From Flavobacteriaceae bacterium (GTDB lineage Bacteria > Bacteroidota > Bacteroidia > Flavobacteriales > Flavobacteriaceae): DNA of 36,126 nucleotides. Made by a program: the position numbers and the translations under genes. How positions within the stretch are numbered: position 1 is the first letter of the stretch; each line of letters opens with the position of its first letter. Below are positions 24,977 to 33,302 of the stretch, piece by piece. The DNA is taken from assembly GCA_016744615.1 (NCBI GenBank), contig JADGEA010000016.1, positions 1 to 36,126 of the forward strand. Direction: 5' to 3'. Under the pieces are notes generated by a model. The model did no database searches and was not told where the DNA came from. It saw only the letters and a list, made by a program, of their open reading frames with translations.

Positions 24977-27865
24977 ATGAAAATATTAAAATTTCTTCTG
25001 CTAATTTTTACAATTCTTTCTTTAAATAGTTGCTCAGATGCAACAAATAAGGAATATTCAGATTTAGTCAATCCATTTATCGGAACAGTTGGTAGTGGAA
25101 ATACTTTTTTAGGTCCGGTAATGCCTTACGGAATGGTTCAGTTGGGGCCTTATTCCAATTATGAAAAAGATATGAATTCTGGTATAATCAAAGGTTTTAG
25201 TCATACACATGTTAGCGGAATGGCAGGTGGTGGAAATACTACCAGAGGAAATGTGAATTTTATGCCGGTAATTCTTGATAAAAACAATTCTATTGATAAA
25301 AAACAAAACTATCAATCTCATTTTAAGCATAGTAATGAAGAAGCAAAACCTGGGTTTTACAGTGTAATCTTAGATGATTATGATATCAAAGTGGAGTTAA
25401 CTTCCACAATTAGAACTGGGTTTCATAAGTATATTTTTCCAAAATCTAAACAATCAGCAATTGTTTTAAAATTGGTAAATGGCTCTTTAGCAATAAACGA
25501 TAACGAAATTTCAGGATCTGATAATGGTGTTTTTTTTGTTGCAGAATTTTCAAAACCAGTATCAGAGTTTACTATAATTAACAATAATAAACTAGTGACG
25601 AATTCCAATTCCGTTAAGGGTACTAATATTAATGGAATATTTAAATTTGAGACTAAAAAAGAGGAGGTTATCCTTCTCAAGGTCGGAATCTCCATGGTAA
25701 GTATCGAAGGAGCAAGAAACAATCTTAAACAAGAATTATTGGGATGGGATTTTAAAAAAATTTTAAATTTATCAAAAGAAACATGGAATAAAGAGTTGGG
25801 TAAAATTGAGGTAGAAGGAGGAACAGAAACTGAGCAAATTATATTTTATACATCTTTGTATCATGCTATGATCCATCCTAACATTTATATGGATGTGGAT
25901 AAAAAATTCCGTAGTGAAAATGGAGAAATTTATACTGCAACAGATTTTGATAACTATACGAATTTTTCTTTATGGGATACTTTCAGGGCTTTACACCCAT
26001 TATACACCCTGATAAATAGAGAAATAACCTCTCAATTTATTAAAACTTTTTTATCAAGATATGACCATTCAGGCAGAATGTTGATTATGGAATTTAATGG
26101 TGTTGAAGGAGAGCAAGCTCCAATGATTGCATACCACTCTTTATCCGTTCTTGCAGATGCTTATGTAAAAGGAATTAGAGATTACGATGTTCCAAAAGCT
26201 TATGAGGCAATGAAAAAACTTGCCAATGATTTAGACCGAACTGGTAAACAATTGTATCTAGATTACGGTTTTATTCCTTACGATCTTAAAGGTCAGAATG
26301 TGTCACGATCCTTAGAGTATAGTTATGACGATTGGTGTGTAACCAGATTGGCGAAAGATTTCAATAAAAAAGATTTACTTTATTTTAGTCAGCGGGGTGA
26401 TTTTTACAAGAATTCCTTTTCAAAAAAAGAGAATTTTATGGTGGGAAGAAAAAGCAATTTTCAATTTGTTCCCAATTTTGACCCAATGGAAACAACTGGT
26501 CATTATACGGAAGCAAATGCCTATCAATATTCAACTTTTGTTCCTCAAAATATTAATGGATTGATGGAGTTAATGGGTGGTGAAAAAAGATTTGAAAACT
26601 GGCTAGATGATTGTTTTACAATTCAAACAGATTTTTCCAAGATCAATGTACGTGATGTAACCGGGCTCATCGGACAATATGCTCATGGAAATGAGCCGAG
26701 TCATAGCATCGCATATTTGTATAATTATACGGGAGCTTCATGGAAAACTCAAAAAATGGTACGACAAATATTGTCAACACTATATGCAAATAAGCAAAAT
26801 GGAATTGATGGCAATGAAGATGCTGGGCAAATGTCTGCTTGGTATGTAATGAGTGCCATGGGGATTTATTCCGTTACTCCGGGAATGGATTATTATGTAA
26901 TTGGTAGTCCAGTTTTTGATAAAGTCACCTTGAATTTAGAGAATGGAAATAAATTTGAGATTATAGCAAAGAACAATGGAAAAGAAAATGTTTATATACA
27001 ATCTGCTCTATTAAATGGAGATCCTTATTCAAAAACCTACCTTAGTAACTCAGATATTATGAAAGGAGGAAAAATTGTTTTTGAAATGGATAATAAACCC
27101 AATAAAAAATGGGGAATAAATGAGGAGGATCGCCCATATTCAAATGAGAATAAAATTGAATATGCAAAAACACCAAAGATTGATTTTAAAGATATTATGT
27201 TCTTAAATACAAGAAAAGTAACACTAGTAAGAGCTGAACCTAATGCAAAATTATTTTATACTTTAGATGGAACGGAACCTAATGAAAACTCAAAACCCTA
27301 TACAAAACCTATAATCATCACAAAAACTTCTGTTTTTAAGACTAGAAGTTATGTAGATGGAATTGCCCCAAGTTACACAACTACAGTTCATTTTAAAAAA
27401 ATTGATATGCTTGAAGCTCAGAGTGTATCTGGTCTAAAATCAGGAATTACATATAAATACAGAGAAGGAAGAGGAGTAATGAATGCCCGTGATCAAAAAG
27501 CTGCTCCAATTTTGGAAACAGGAATCTTAGAATATTTTCATGTCAATAATATTAAAGACGACCGCCCTTTTGGATATCAGTTGGAGGGCTATCTCAAGGT
27601 TCTTAAAACAGGCGTTTACACTTTTTACTTAGAAGCAAACGATGGTGCTATTTTATACTTAAACGGTAAAGAGATCATTGATAATGACGGAGGTCATAGA
27701 GCACAGCGTTTAGATTCTAAAATAGGATTGAAAAAAGGGTGGCATAAAATTAATGTAGATTATTTTCAGCAAGGACTAGCAAAAAGTCTTTTTGTTATTT
27801 GGGAAGGACCTGAGGTTAAGAAACAGGAAGTTTCCGTAAAAGTATTATTTCACAAAAAAAATTAA
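24977..27865 (+). CDS. Second GH92 mannosidase-family lipoprotein, divergent, with the same chitobiase-C/PA14 tail
   Basis: A 962-residue lipoprotein (lipobox LNSC). The GH92 core (30-730) keeps the catalytic neighbourhoods GNEPSHS (E573) and GNEDAGQMSAW (D615). The N-terminal substrate-facing motifs depart from the family norm: GGHGHTFPG becomes VGSGNTFLG, the aromatic SGYHY stretch is replaced by DMNSGIIKGF, and the MP-preceding strand has NVNF. Residues 741-812 are a chitobiase-C-like domain (FYTLDGTEPNENSKPYTKP), and 814-955 a PA14 domain with intact ANDGAILYLNG and DNDGGH loops. It may act on a different alpha-linkage or sugar from the GH92 at 11780. It lies 62 bases after the oxidoreductase gene. 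Confidence 0.9.
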   Translation: MKILKFLLLIFTILSLNSCSDATNKEYSDLVNPFIGTVGSGNTFLGPVMPYGMVQLGPYSNYEKDMNSGIIKGFSHTHVSGMAGGGNTTRGNVNFMPVILDKNNSIDKKQNYQSHFKHSNEEAKPGFYSVILDDYDIKVELTSTIRTGFHKYIFPKSKQSAIVLKLVNGSLAINDNEISGSDNGVFFVAEFSKPVSEFTIINNNKLVTNSNSVKGTNINGIFKFETKKEEVILLKVGISMVSIEGARNNLKQELLGWDFKKILNLSKETWNKELGKIEVEGGTETEQIIFYTSLYHAMIHPNIYMDVDKKFRSENGEIYTATDFDNYTNFSLWDTFRALHPLYTLINREITSQFIKTFLSRYDHSGRMLIMEFNGVEGEQAPMIAYHSLSVLADAYVKGIRDYDVPKAYEAMKKLANDLDRTGKQLYLDYGFIPYDLKGQNVSRSLEYSYDDWCVTRLAKDFNKKDLLYFSQRGDFYKNSFSKKENFMVGRKSNFQFVPNFDPMETTGHYTEANAYQYSTFVPQNINGLMELMGGEKRFENWLDDCFTIQTDFSKINVRDVTGLIGQYAHGNEPSHSIAYLYNYTGASWKTQKMVRQILSTLYANKQNGIDGNEDAGQMSAWYVMSAMGIYSVTPGMDYYVIGSPVFDKVTLNLENGNKFEIIAKNNGKENVYIQSALLNGDPYSKTYLSNSDIMKGGKIVFEMDNKPNKKWGINEEDRPYSNENKIEYAKTPKIDFKDIMFLNTRKVTLVRAEPNAKLFYTLDGTEPNENSKPYTKPIIITKTSVFKTRSYVDGIAPSYTTTVHFKKIDMLEAQSVSGLKSGITYKYREGRGVMNARDQKAAPILETGILEYFHVNNIKDDRPFGYQLEGYLKVLKTGVYTFYLEANDGAILYLNGKEIIDNDGGHRAQRLDSKIGLKKGWHKINVDYFQQGLAKSLFVIWEGPEVKKQEVSVKVLFHKKN

Positions 27866-27933
27866 GAAAATAGGGAGTTTAAACATCTAAAATTCAATAA
27901 AGTACACAAACCTGAATACTTTAAAAGCAAAAA

Positions 27934-30519
27934 ATGAGAATACGAAAAAAAATAGCAGTCCGAAGTATAATTATTATAGGATTTTTAATTGTAATATCAA
28001 GTAGTTTTTTTATACAATGCACCCAGAAAGAAAAATCCCAATTTTCAGAAGAAGAATGGGCTTCTTTGCCCGTAGACGGCCCGTATTTATCAGAATTTGA
28101 GCGTATCATTTGCAGCGAAAAAGCAACAAAATCAGAGATTTATGCTGCCCAAGAATTTCAAAGAATTTTTAAAGAGTTTACCGGAAAAGAATTAGCCATA
28201 GATACAACCAATACTCAAAAAGGCAATATCATTCTAATAGGCGCTGAAGCGATTGTCGATGCAGGTCTTTCAGCAGACACTGAAAAAATGGGCGAAGAAG
28301 GGTTTTATATAAATATTGCCAAAGATAAGATAGCAATTTATGGCGGGCGCCCTCGTGGAACGCTCTATGGGGTTTATGAATTTTTCGAACAATATTGCGG
28401 TGTACATTATTTGACTTATGACCATACCTTTTATCCAGAAGAGGGAAAAGACAAGGACTTTAGAATAAAAGGACGTAACTATAGCTATGTACCTCCATTT
28501 GCATTTCGATGGTCCTATTATGGTGAAACAAATCAAAACCCTGCATTTGCAGCACAATTACATACAAATACAATTGCTGGTACCGAAGAACTCGGTGGCA
28601 TTACCGGTTTTAAACTAGTAGGGCATAATGTAGCTCGTCTAGTTCCGCCTGCCACTTACGGAAAAGAACATCCTGAATATTATGCTCTGGTAAATGGAAA
28701 ACGGGTGCTAGAAATGCATGGCGGTGGACCTCAGTTATGTATGACAAACCCAGATGTACTGGAAATTGTTGTTAAGGCTACTTTGGATGCCATTGAGAAG
28801 AACCCTAATGTGAAAAACTTCAATGTTGCCCAACAGGATAATGGCAGTTACTGTACTTGTAATACCTGTGCTGCAATTGATTTGCGCGAAAAATCCCATG
28901 CGGGGGCAACCCTTTCTTTTGTAAATGCTGTGGCAAAGCGCATTGAAATGACGCATCCAGAGGTATTAATCGGAACCTATGCTTATGAATATACCCGAAA
29001 ACCACCAAAAACAATTCGTGCACACGATAATGTGTTGATTCAGTTATGCAGTATTGAATGTTGCGTCTTTCACTCGATTGACGACCCTTCTTGTTCGCTT
29101 AACCAAGAATTCTGCAATGACATGGACGGCTGGAATAATATAGCGAAAAATATTTTTATCTGGCATTACAACACAGATTTCAGGGGCTATCTACTCCCTT
29201 TTCCTAACTTACGGAGTATCGGAAAAAGCGTAGAATACTTTGCAAACAACAATGGTCGCGGTGTATTTATGCAGGCTGCCGGAAACGGTTTTTCAACAGA
29301 ATTAAGTGATCTTCGAAACTATGTGATGTCACGCTGCCTTTGGAAACCTGGGCGTGATAGTTGGCAGGAAGCAATGGAATTTTGCCGAATGCATTATGCA
29401 GAATCTGCCCAGCCAATTATAGATTACCTTACCTATTATCATAATTTAATTGAAAAAGAGAAGAGACATCCTCTTCTTTTTTCTACCGAAGCTTCCTTAT
29501 GTTTAAACGCTGAAACGGTAGGTCAGATAGATAACTATTTTACAAAAGCCCTTGCCTTGGCACAATCCGAAGAAGTATATTCACGTATTGAAAAAGCTTC
29601 CCTCTGTGTTTATCGAGCCAAACTAAGTGTTGCTACCATGGAGCTGCAATATGAAAATGGAACCTGTAAACCATCTCTTAATGGAGCAGATGAAAACTTG
29701 CTGGCACGCTATGCAGAATTATGTGAGAAGTACAAAGTTAGTATGGATAATGAATATGTAAAAAATGAGGCCTATTTAAATAATATGCGCAAAATTTATA
29801 CTGGCATAAAAGCGGTACTAATAGAAAATGATTTTTGGCGGGTAGTAGTTTTACCTGAAAGTAATGCAAAAATAGTTGAAATGACCTACAAACCCACAGG
29901 TCGCAATGTGATAAAACCAGCCCGATCGTTAGATCGTTTTCGTTTTGAAGAATGGGTTCAACAGGGAGAAGGGCCAAAAGGTGATCATATTTTAGCTTTT
30001 GAAGTTATTGAAAAAAGTCCAACACAAACGGTTCTTGCACTCACTACAAAAGATGGAGCTCAGATGAAACGCACAATTCGTTTAGTAGACGATGCTGTTC
30101 GTTTTGAAACAGTATTAAAAGCTAAGGAAGCCAGACCATTCCATTTTTTTGTTCATCCTGAATATGACGCAGGTTCAGATTCAAATGATCCCGAAGAAGT
30201 TGGGATCTATGTCAAGGCTGATGGCTGGCTGAAAGCAAATAAAGAATGGGTAAATGCTAAACCAAGCGATGAGCAAAATGCAATAGTTAAAGAAGGACTT
30301 AAAGGAGGAGCAATTGCCTATTTTAATAAAAAATCAGGCTTTGGTGTGAAGCAAAGTTTTAAGCCTGATATTTTTGAGAGTCTTAATCTTTTCTGGAGTC
30401 CTGAACGGATACAGATTAATCTAGAAATGACTCCCAACGTTAAAAGACTTCAGGCAGGAGAACAATCTAAATATGCTTATGAAGTGCGTTACCTAAACAA
30501 AGCTCCAGACACACCTTGA
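27934..30519 (+). CDS. DUF4838-type putative glycosidase
   Basis: An 861-residue protein with one N-terminal hydrophobic segment (12-32) before a Cys; the lipobox FIQC has Gln at -1 and is poor. Residues 60-165 resemble the N-terminal domain shared by GH20/GH67-type enzymes (GGRPRGTLYGVYEFFEQYCG). Residues 180-480 look like the DUF4838 barrel, with FNVAQQDNGSYCTCNTC (D302; C307, C309, C312). A helical region and a C-terminal beta domain follow. Activity is not established; hexosaminidase- or glucuronidase-like hydrolysis is often guessed. Base usage differs from its neighbours: sampled 60-base lines reach about 47% GC against about 32% in the preceding GH92. The gene ends directly against an insertion-sequence remnant, so recent acquisition is likely and the last few residues (KAPDTP) may be altered. 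Confidence 0.8.
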   Translation: MRIRKKIAVRSIIIIGFLIVISSSFFIQCTQKEKSQFSEEEWASLPVDGPYLSEFERIICSEKATKSEIYAAQEFQRIFKEFTGKELAIDTTNTQKGNIILIGAEAIVDAGLSADTEKMGEEGFYINIAKDKIAIYGGRPRGTLYGVYEFFEQYCGVHYLTYDHTFYPEEGKDKDFRIKGRNYSYVPPFAFRWSYYGETNQNPAFAAQLHTNTIAGTEELGGITGFKLVGHNVARLVPPATYGKEHPEYYALVNGKRVLEMHGGGPQLCMTNPDVLEIVVKATLDAIEKNPNVKNFNVAQQDNGSYCTCNTCAAIDLREKSHAGATLSFVNAVAKRIEMTHPEVLIGTYAYEYTRKPPKTIRAHDNVLIQLCSIECCVFHSIDDPSCSLNQEFCNDMDGWNNIAKNIFIWHYNTDFRGYLLPFPNLRSIGKSVEYFANNNGRGVFMQAAGNGFSTELSDLRNYVMSRCLWKPGRDSWQEAMEFCRMHYAESAQPIIDYLTYYHNLIEKEKRHPLLFSTEASLCLNAETVGQIDNYFTKALALAQSEEVYSRIEKASLCVYRAKLSVATMELQYENGTCKPSLNGADENLLARYAELCEKYKVSMDNEYVKNEAYLNNMRKIYTGIKAVLIENDFWRVVVLPESNAKIVEMTYKPTGRNVIKPARSLDRFRFEEWVQQGEGPKGDHILAFEVIEKSPTQTVLALTTKDGAQMKRTIRLVDDAVRFETVLKAKEARPFHFFVHPEYDAGSDSNDPEEVGIYVKADGWLKANKEWVNAKPSDEQNAIVKEGLKGGAIAYFNKKSGFGVKQSFKPDIFESLNLFWSPERIQINLEMTPNVKRLQAGEQSKYAYEVRYLNKAPDTP

Positions 30520-30524
30520 AAAAA

Positions 30525-30979
30525 CGTCTAAACTTTTAGCTTTTCTACCATGTCTTTTTATGGTAATTACTTTGGTGTTTTCGTGTAAGTATATACCAAC
30601 TTTATAACACCAAACAAAAGCTATCATTACTAAGAGCAGTAGTTTTCCAATTCTGTCAATGTCCTGAAGATGTATTTTTTTTAATATAAAACCCACTGAA
30701 TTTCATAGCTTTAAAGCTCATCTCAATCTGCCTGCGTTGTTTCTAATAAAAATCTGCTTGTTCTGGTTTGTTAATAAATACAAATCTTTGAACCCTTCTT
30801 AGTGAGGATATAGCTTTTGACTCGGAATCAAATGCATTAGCAATTTTTTCAAAATTAACGGTTTGTACTTTACATAAAGAACTAAATTTTATTCTTACTA
30901 AATTCAATTTTCCTTTAAATTGTGAATTAAGGATTGTGATTGATTCATTACTTTTAAGGCTAACATTGGGTTTCTTCAT
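30525..30979 (-). mobile_element. Decayed IS4-family transposase remnant with internal deletion
   Basis: On the minus strand, 30979-30743 encodes the transposase N-terminus (FKGKLNLVRIKF, LCKVQTVNFEKIANAFDS, SSLRRVQRF). It then jumps straight to the C-terminal region around the YREK signature, losing the middle that carries the first two catalytic Asp residues. The Tyr codon of Y-x2-R-x3-E-x6-K is now TAG (30743-30745), while R, E and K remain in QRRQIEMSFKAMK. A frameshift in an A8 run (30675-30682) precedes IAFVWCYKVGIYLHEN and HGRKAKSL. Homology stops near 30529, ten bases from the stop of the DUF4838 gene, so the C-terminal end and that terminal repeat are gone. No terminal inverted repeats or target duplications were found. 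Confidence 0.75.
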
Positions 30980-31051
30980 TGGAGAAATAAATGAGATTAT
31001 TCTTATAATATATTTAATACCAATGTTTTGATCTAATTATTTAACACTTAT

Positions 31052-31082
31052 TTTGCTGAAAAATTAGATAATTATATTTTTG
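31052..31082 (+). promoter_or_regulatory. Promoter of the symporter operon
   Basis: TTTG at 31052-31055, a 19-base spacer and TATTTTTG at 31075-31082 match the Bacteroidota TTTG / TAnnTTTG promoter exactly. Transcription would begin about 31089, giving a leader of roughly 135 bases before the ATG at 31224. The leader contains a 9-bp inverted repeat (AGTTAATAA at 31151-31159, TTATTAACT at 31183-31191) that could act as operator or weak hairpin. Confidence 0.6.
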
Positions 31083-31223
31083 CCATGTACTAAACTCAAT
31101 TTCACTAAAAACATATCCTAAACTCCTTGATTTGTCAATATTGCATATAAAGTTAATAAGATTTAATAATCAAAATATATTATTATTAACTCTATTTGTA
31201 ACACAAATTTAAATACACATACT

Positions 31224-32732
31224 ATGCTTGCTGGAATTGATTATTTTATAGTAATTGCCTATATTGTTGGAATGTTACTACTTGGGCTCTATTTTAAGAA
31301 ATTTGTAGATAGCTCAGAAGATTATTTTCTTGCCGGTAGGAGTTTACCTTTTTGGGCAATTGGTATGTCCATTGTTGTTTCTGATATTGGTGCGATTGAT
31401 TTTGTAGGTATATCAGGTCAGGCTTATCGATATGGAATTTCAGTTGGAAATTTTGACTGGATTGGTTCTGTACCTGCAATGCTTTTAGCAGCCTTTATTT
31501 TTATCCCCTATTTTTGGCGGGGAGGCATGTATACCATTCCGGAATATTTAGGAAGAAGATACAACCCAACAGTAAGAACTATTGCTTCCGTTACCTGGAT
31601 CTTATTTTTTGCTCTTGATTTAGGCGTATTATTTTGGGCCAGTGCAGTACTTCTAAACGTATTAATGGGCTGGGCAATTTGGACATCTATTCTTGCTACT
31701 GCTACTGTAGTTGGACTTTACACCTATTTTGGAGGTATTACCGCGGTTATTATGACAGATGTAGTGCAAATGGTGATTATGTTTGTGGGTGGATTTGCAC
31801 TAATCTATTTAAGTTTAGACGCTGTTGGTGGTTGGCATGCTTTAGTAGATAAAGTAACAAATATGGGACCAGAATACAGAAGTCATTTTGATATTATTCA
31901 AACAGCAGAATCGGGCTCTCCTTTTCCATGGACTGGCATATTATTTGGCCTTACCTTTGTTATGTCTAATGCCTATATGATAGGGAATCAATCTATTATA
32001 CAAAGAACACTTACTGCTAAAAATGAATGGCATGCTAAAGCAAGTATGATCTTTGCTTCGGCATTAAAAATGTTTATTCCAATATTAGTTTTATTCCCTG
32101 GCTTAATTGCTGTTGCACTAATTCCTGGTTTGGAAGACGGTGATAAAGCATTACCTTCAATGATCAAAGAAGTGCTTCCTCCTGGATTGATCGGATTAAT
32201 GTTCGCAGCTTTCTTTGCGGCATTAATGTCAAGTGTAGATTCATTATTGAATTCTACAGCAACGCTTTTTACAAAAGATATTTACGAACCTTATATTAAC
32301 AAAAATGCAAGTGATAAACACTTATTAAATGTTGGTAGAATTACAACTTTGGTTTTACTGGTAATAGGTGTTGCAACTTCACCAATAAGTGCTGAATATC
32401 CTGGTATGTATGTTGCAATCCAAACATTTATGTCGTATTTCCAAGGTCCTTTATTTGCTATATTATTGCTAGGTATCTTTTGGAAAAGAACTACTCAATG
32501 GGGTGGATTATCAGCATTGATTATTGGTATAGGATCTGCTATTTACATGAACGTTACCAAAGGTCAACATTTTACTATTGAAGATCCTTTCTTATATATT
32601 TCATGGTGGTCATTTGTAGTTGGGTTTATCGTAAATGTTGTTGTTAGTTTATTTACAAAACCTCACGATGAAGAAAGACTAAAAGGACTTGTTTTTAGTT
32701 CAAAAATTATGGCAACTAAAGAAAATAATTAA
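31224..32732 (+). CDS. Sodium:solute symporter (SSS/SLC5 family)
   Basis: A 502-residue inner-membrane protein with about 13 hydrophobic segments. SSEDYFLAGRSLPFW at about 31-45 and the following GMSIVVSDIGAIDFVG segment are the usual start of sodium:solute symporters, and GGMYTIPEYLGRRYNP at about 95-110 is the family loop. MSSVDSLLNSTATLFTKDIY around 335-355 is the conserved sodium-site helix. It resembles the sugar-carrying SGLT-type members common in Bacteroidota glycan loci, so uptake of a mono- or disaccharide is likely; the exact sugar is unknown. It begins its own transcription unit downstream of the IS remnant and is followed after 17 bases by a small membrane protein gene. Confidence 0.9.
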   Translation: MLAGIDYFIVIAYIVGMLLLGLYFKKFVDSSEDYFLAGRSLPFWAIGMSIVVSDIGAIDFVGISGQAYRYGISVGNFDWIGSVPAMLLAAFIFIPYFWRGGMYTIPEYLGRRYNPTVRTIASVTWILFFALDLGVLFWASAVLLNVLMGWAIWTSILATATVVGLYTYFGGITAVIMTDVVQMVIMFVGGFALIYLSLDAVGGWHALVDKVTNMGPEYRSHFDIIQTAESGSPFPWTGILFGLTFVMSNAYMIGNQSIIQRTLTAKNEWHAKASMIFASALKMFIPILVLFPGLIAVALIPGLEDGDKALPSMIKEVLPPGLIGLMFAAFFAALMSSVDSLLNSTATLFTKDIYEPYINKNASDKHLLNVGRITTLVLLVIGVATSPISAEYPGMYVAIQTFMSYFQGPLFAILLLGIFWKRTTQWGGLSALIIGIGSAIYMNVTKGQHFTIEDPFLYISWWSFVVGFIVNVVVSLFTKPHDEERLKGLVFSSKIMATKENN

Positions 32733-32749
32733 TACTAAAAAATATTATT

Positions 32750-32965
32750 ATGTTGAATTTCGATTGGCTTTCAGGTATTTCTCAAGAAGAAGCTAAGTAT
32801 ATATTTCTAGGTTTATTTATTCTAATTGGCATCCTAGTTATGATGATTCCAAATGATTATGCTTACGAAGGCATTAAAAAAAGTGACAGACACTGGTGGA
32901 ACAATTTAAAACTTTGGTCCATTGGATCCTTAGGAATATTGTTTTTCATTTATTATATTTTTTAA
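32750..32965 (+). CDS. Small two-helix membrane protein next to the symporter
   Basis: A 71-residue protein with two predicted membrane segments (about 18-35 and 54-71) separated by a hydrophilic loop rich in charged and aromatic residues (YAYEGIKKSDRHWWNN). No family is recognised. It lies 17 bases after the symporter stop and 10 before the next small gene, in the same orientation, so it is almost certainly co-transcribed. Small two-helix partners are known for some SSS transporters (for example the DUF485 and DUF4212 types, usually encoded upstream). This protein could be an analogous accessory subunit, but that is inference from position and topology. Confidence 0.72.
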   Translation: MLNFDWLSGISQEEAKYIFLGLFILIGILVMMIPNDYAYEGIKKSDRHWWNNLKLWSIGSLGILFFIYYIF

Positions 32966-32975
32966 AATAACGATT

Positions 32976-33206
32976 ATGGATCAAAGAGAAATTAAAGGGA
33001 AATTAAAAACATATCAAATTAATCAGGCATTAGGGTTCTTTATTTTATTTTTTGGAATTGTCGTTTCAATTGCGTTGATTTTTCCCGAATCACAAATTCA
33101 AAGAATGACAAATCTTGCAGCTGGATCAACTCTAATTCTAATTGGCGGAGGGATGATGTTTGTTGCAACAAAAAATATTAAAAAACTACAAAAATTACTC
33201 AAATAG
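32976..33206 (+). CDS. Second small two-helix membrane protein next to the symporter
   Basis: A 76-residue protein with a short basic N-terminus (MDQREIKGKLKTYQ), membrane segments at about 17-36 and 46-65, and a lysine-rich tail (KNIKKLQKLLK). No family is recognised. The lysines at both ends place the termini on the cytoplasmic side by the positive-inside rule. It starts 10 bases after the 71-residue protein and ends in a TAG that lies inside the left arm of an inverted repeat. Together with its neighbour it suggests a symporter accompanied by two small membrane subunits. Confidence 0.7.
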   Translation: MDQREIKGKLKTYQINQALGFFILFFGIVVSIALIFPESQIQRMTNLAAGSTLILIGGGMMFVATKNIKKLQKLLK

Positions 33207-33247
33207 GTTTCAATTCGCACATTGTAACTTGGTTTTTAAAACCTATT
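33202..33247. repeat. 9-bp perfect inverted repeat between the symporter operon and the GH2 gene
   Basis: AATAGGTTT at 33202-33210 and AAACCTATT at 33239-33247 are exact reverse complements with a 28-base loop; the left arm contains the TAG stop of the 76-residue protein. A third copy of the core, ATAGGTTT, occurs at 33270-33277 and forms the -7 box of the next promoter. No T-run follows. It could be an operator repeat or a transcript hairpin. Confidence 0.45.
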
Positions 33248-33278
33248 GGAATACCATTTCGGTAATCTGATAGGTTTG
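33246..33278 (+). promoter_or_regulatory. Candidate promoter directly upstream of the GH2 gene
   Basis: TTGG at 33246-33249, a 21-base spacer and TAGGTTTG at 33271-33278 (exact TAnnTTTG). The inferred start near 33285 lies just before the ATG at 33303, which argues against translation from the in-frame TTG at 33246. Confidence 0.45.
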
Positions 33279-33302
33279 AGAACTTATCATAAGACTTACT
33301 CA

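Noticed and set aside
32750..33206. The two small membrane proteins as a toxin-antitoxin or holin pair
   Set aside because: Tight coupling to the symporter, similar two-helix topology and lack of a basic DNA-binding partner make accessory subunits more likely.
33246..33302. TTG at 33246 as the GH2 start
   Set aside because: It overlaps a promoter-like pair and an inverted-repeat arm, and the extra 19 residues are not GH2-like.
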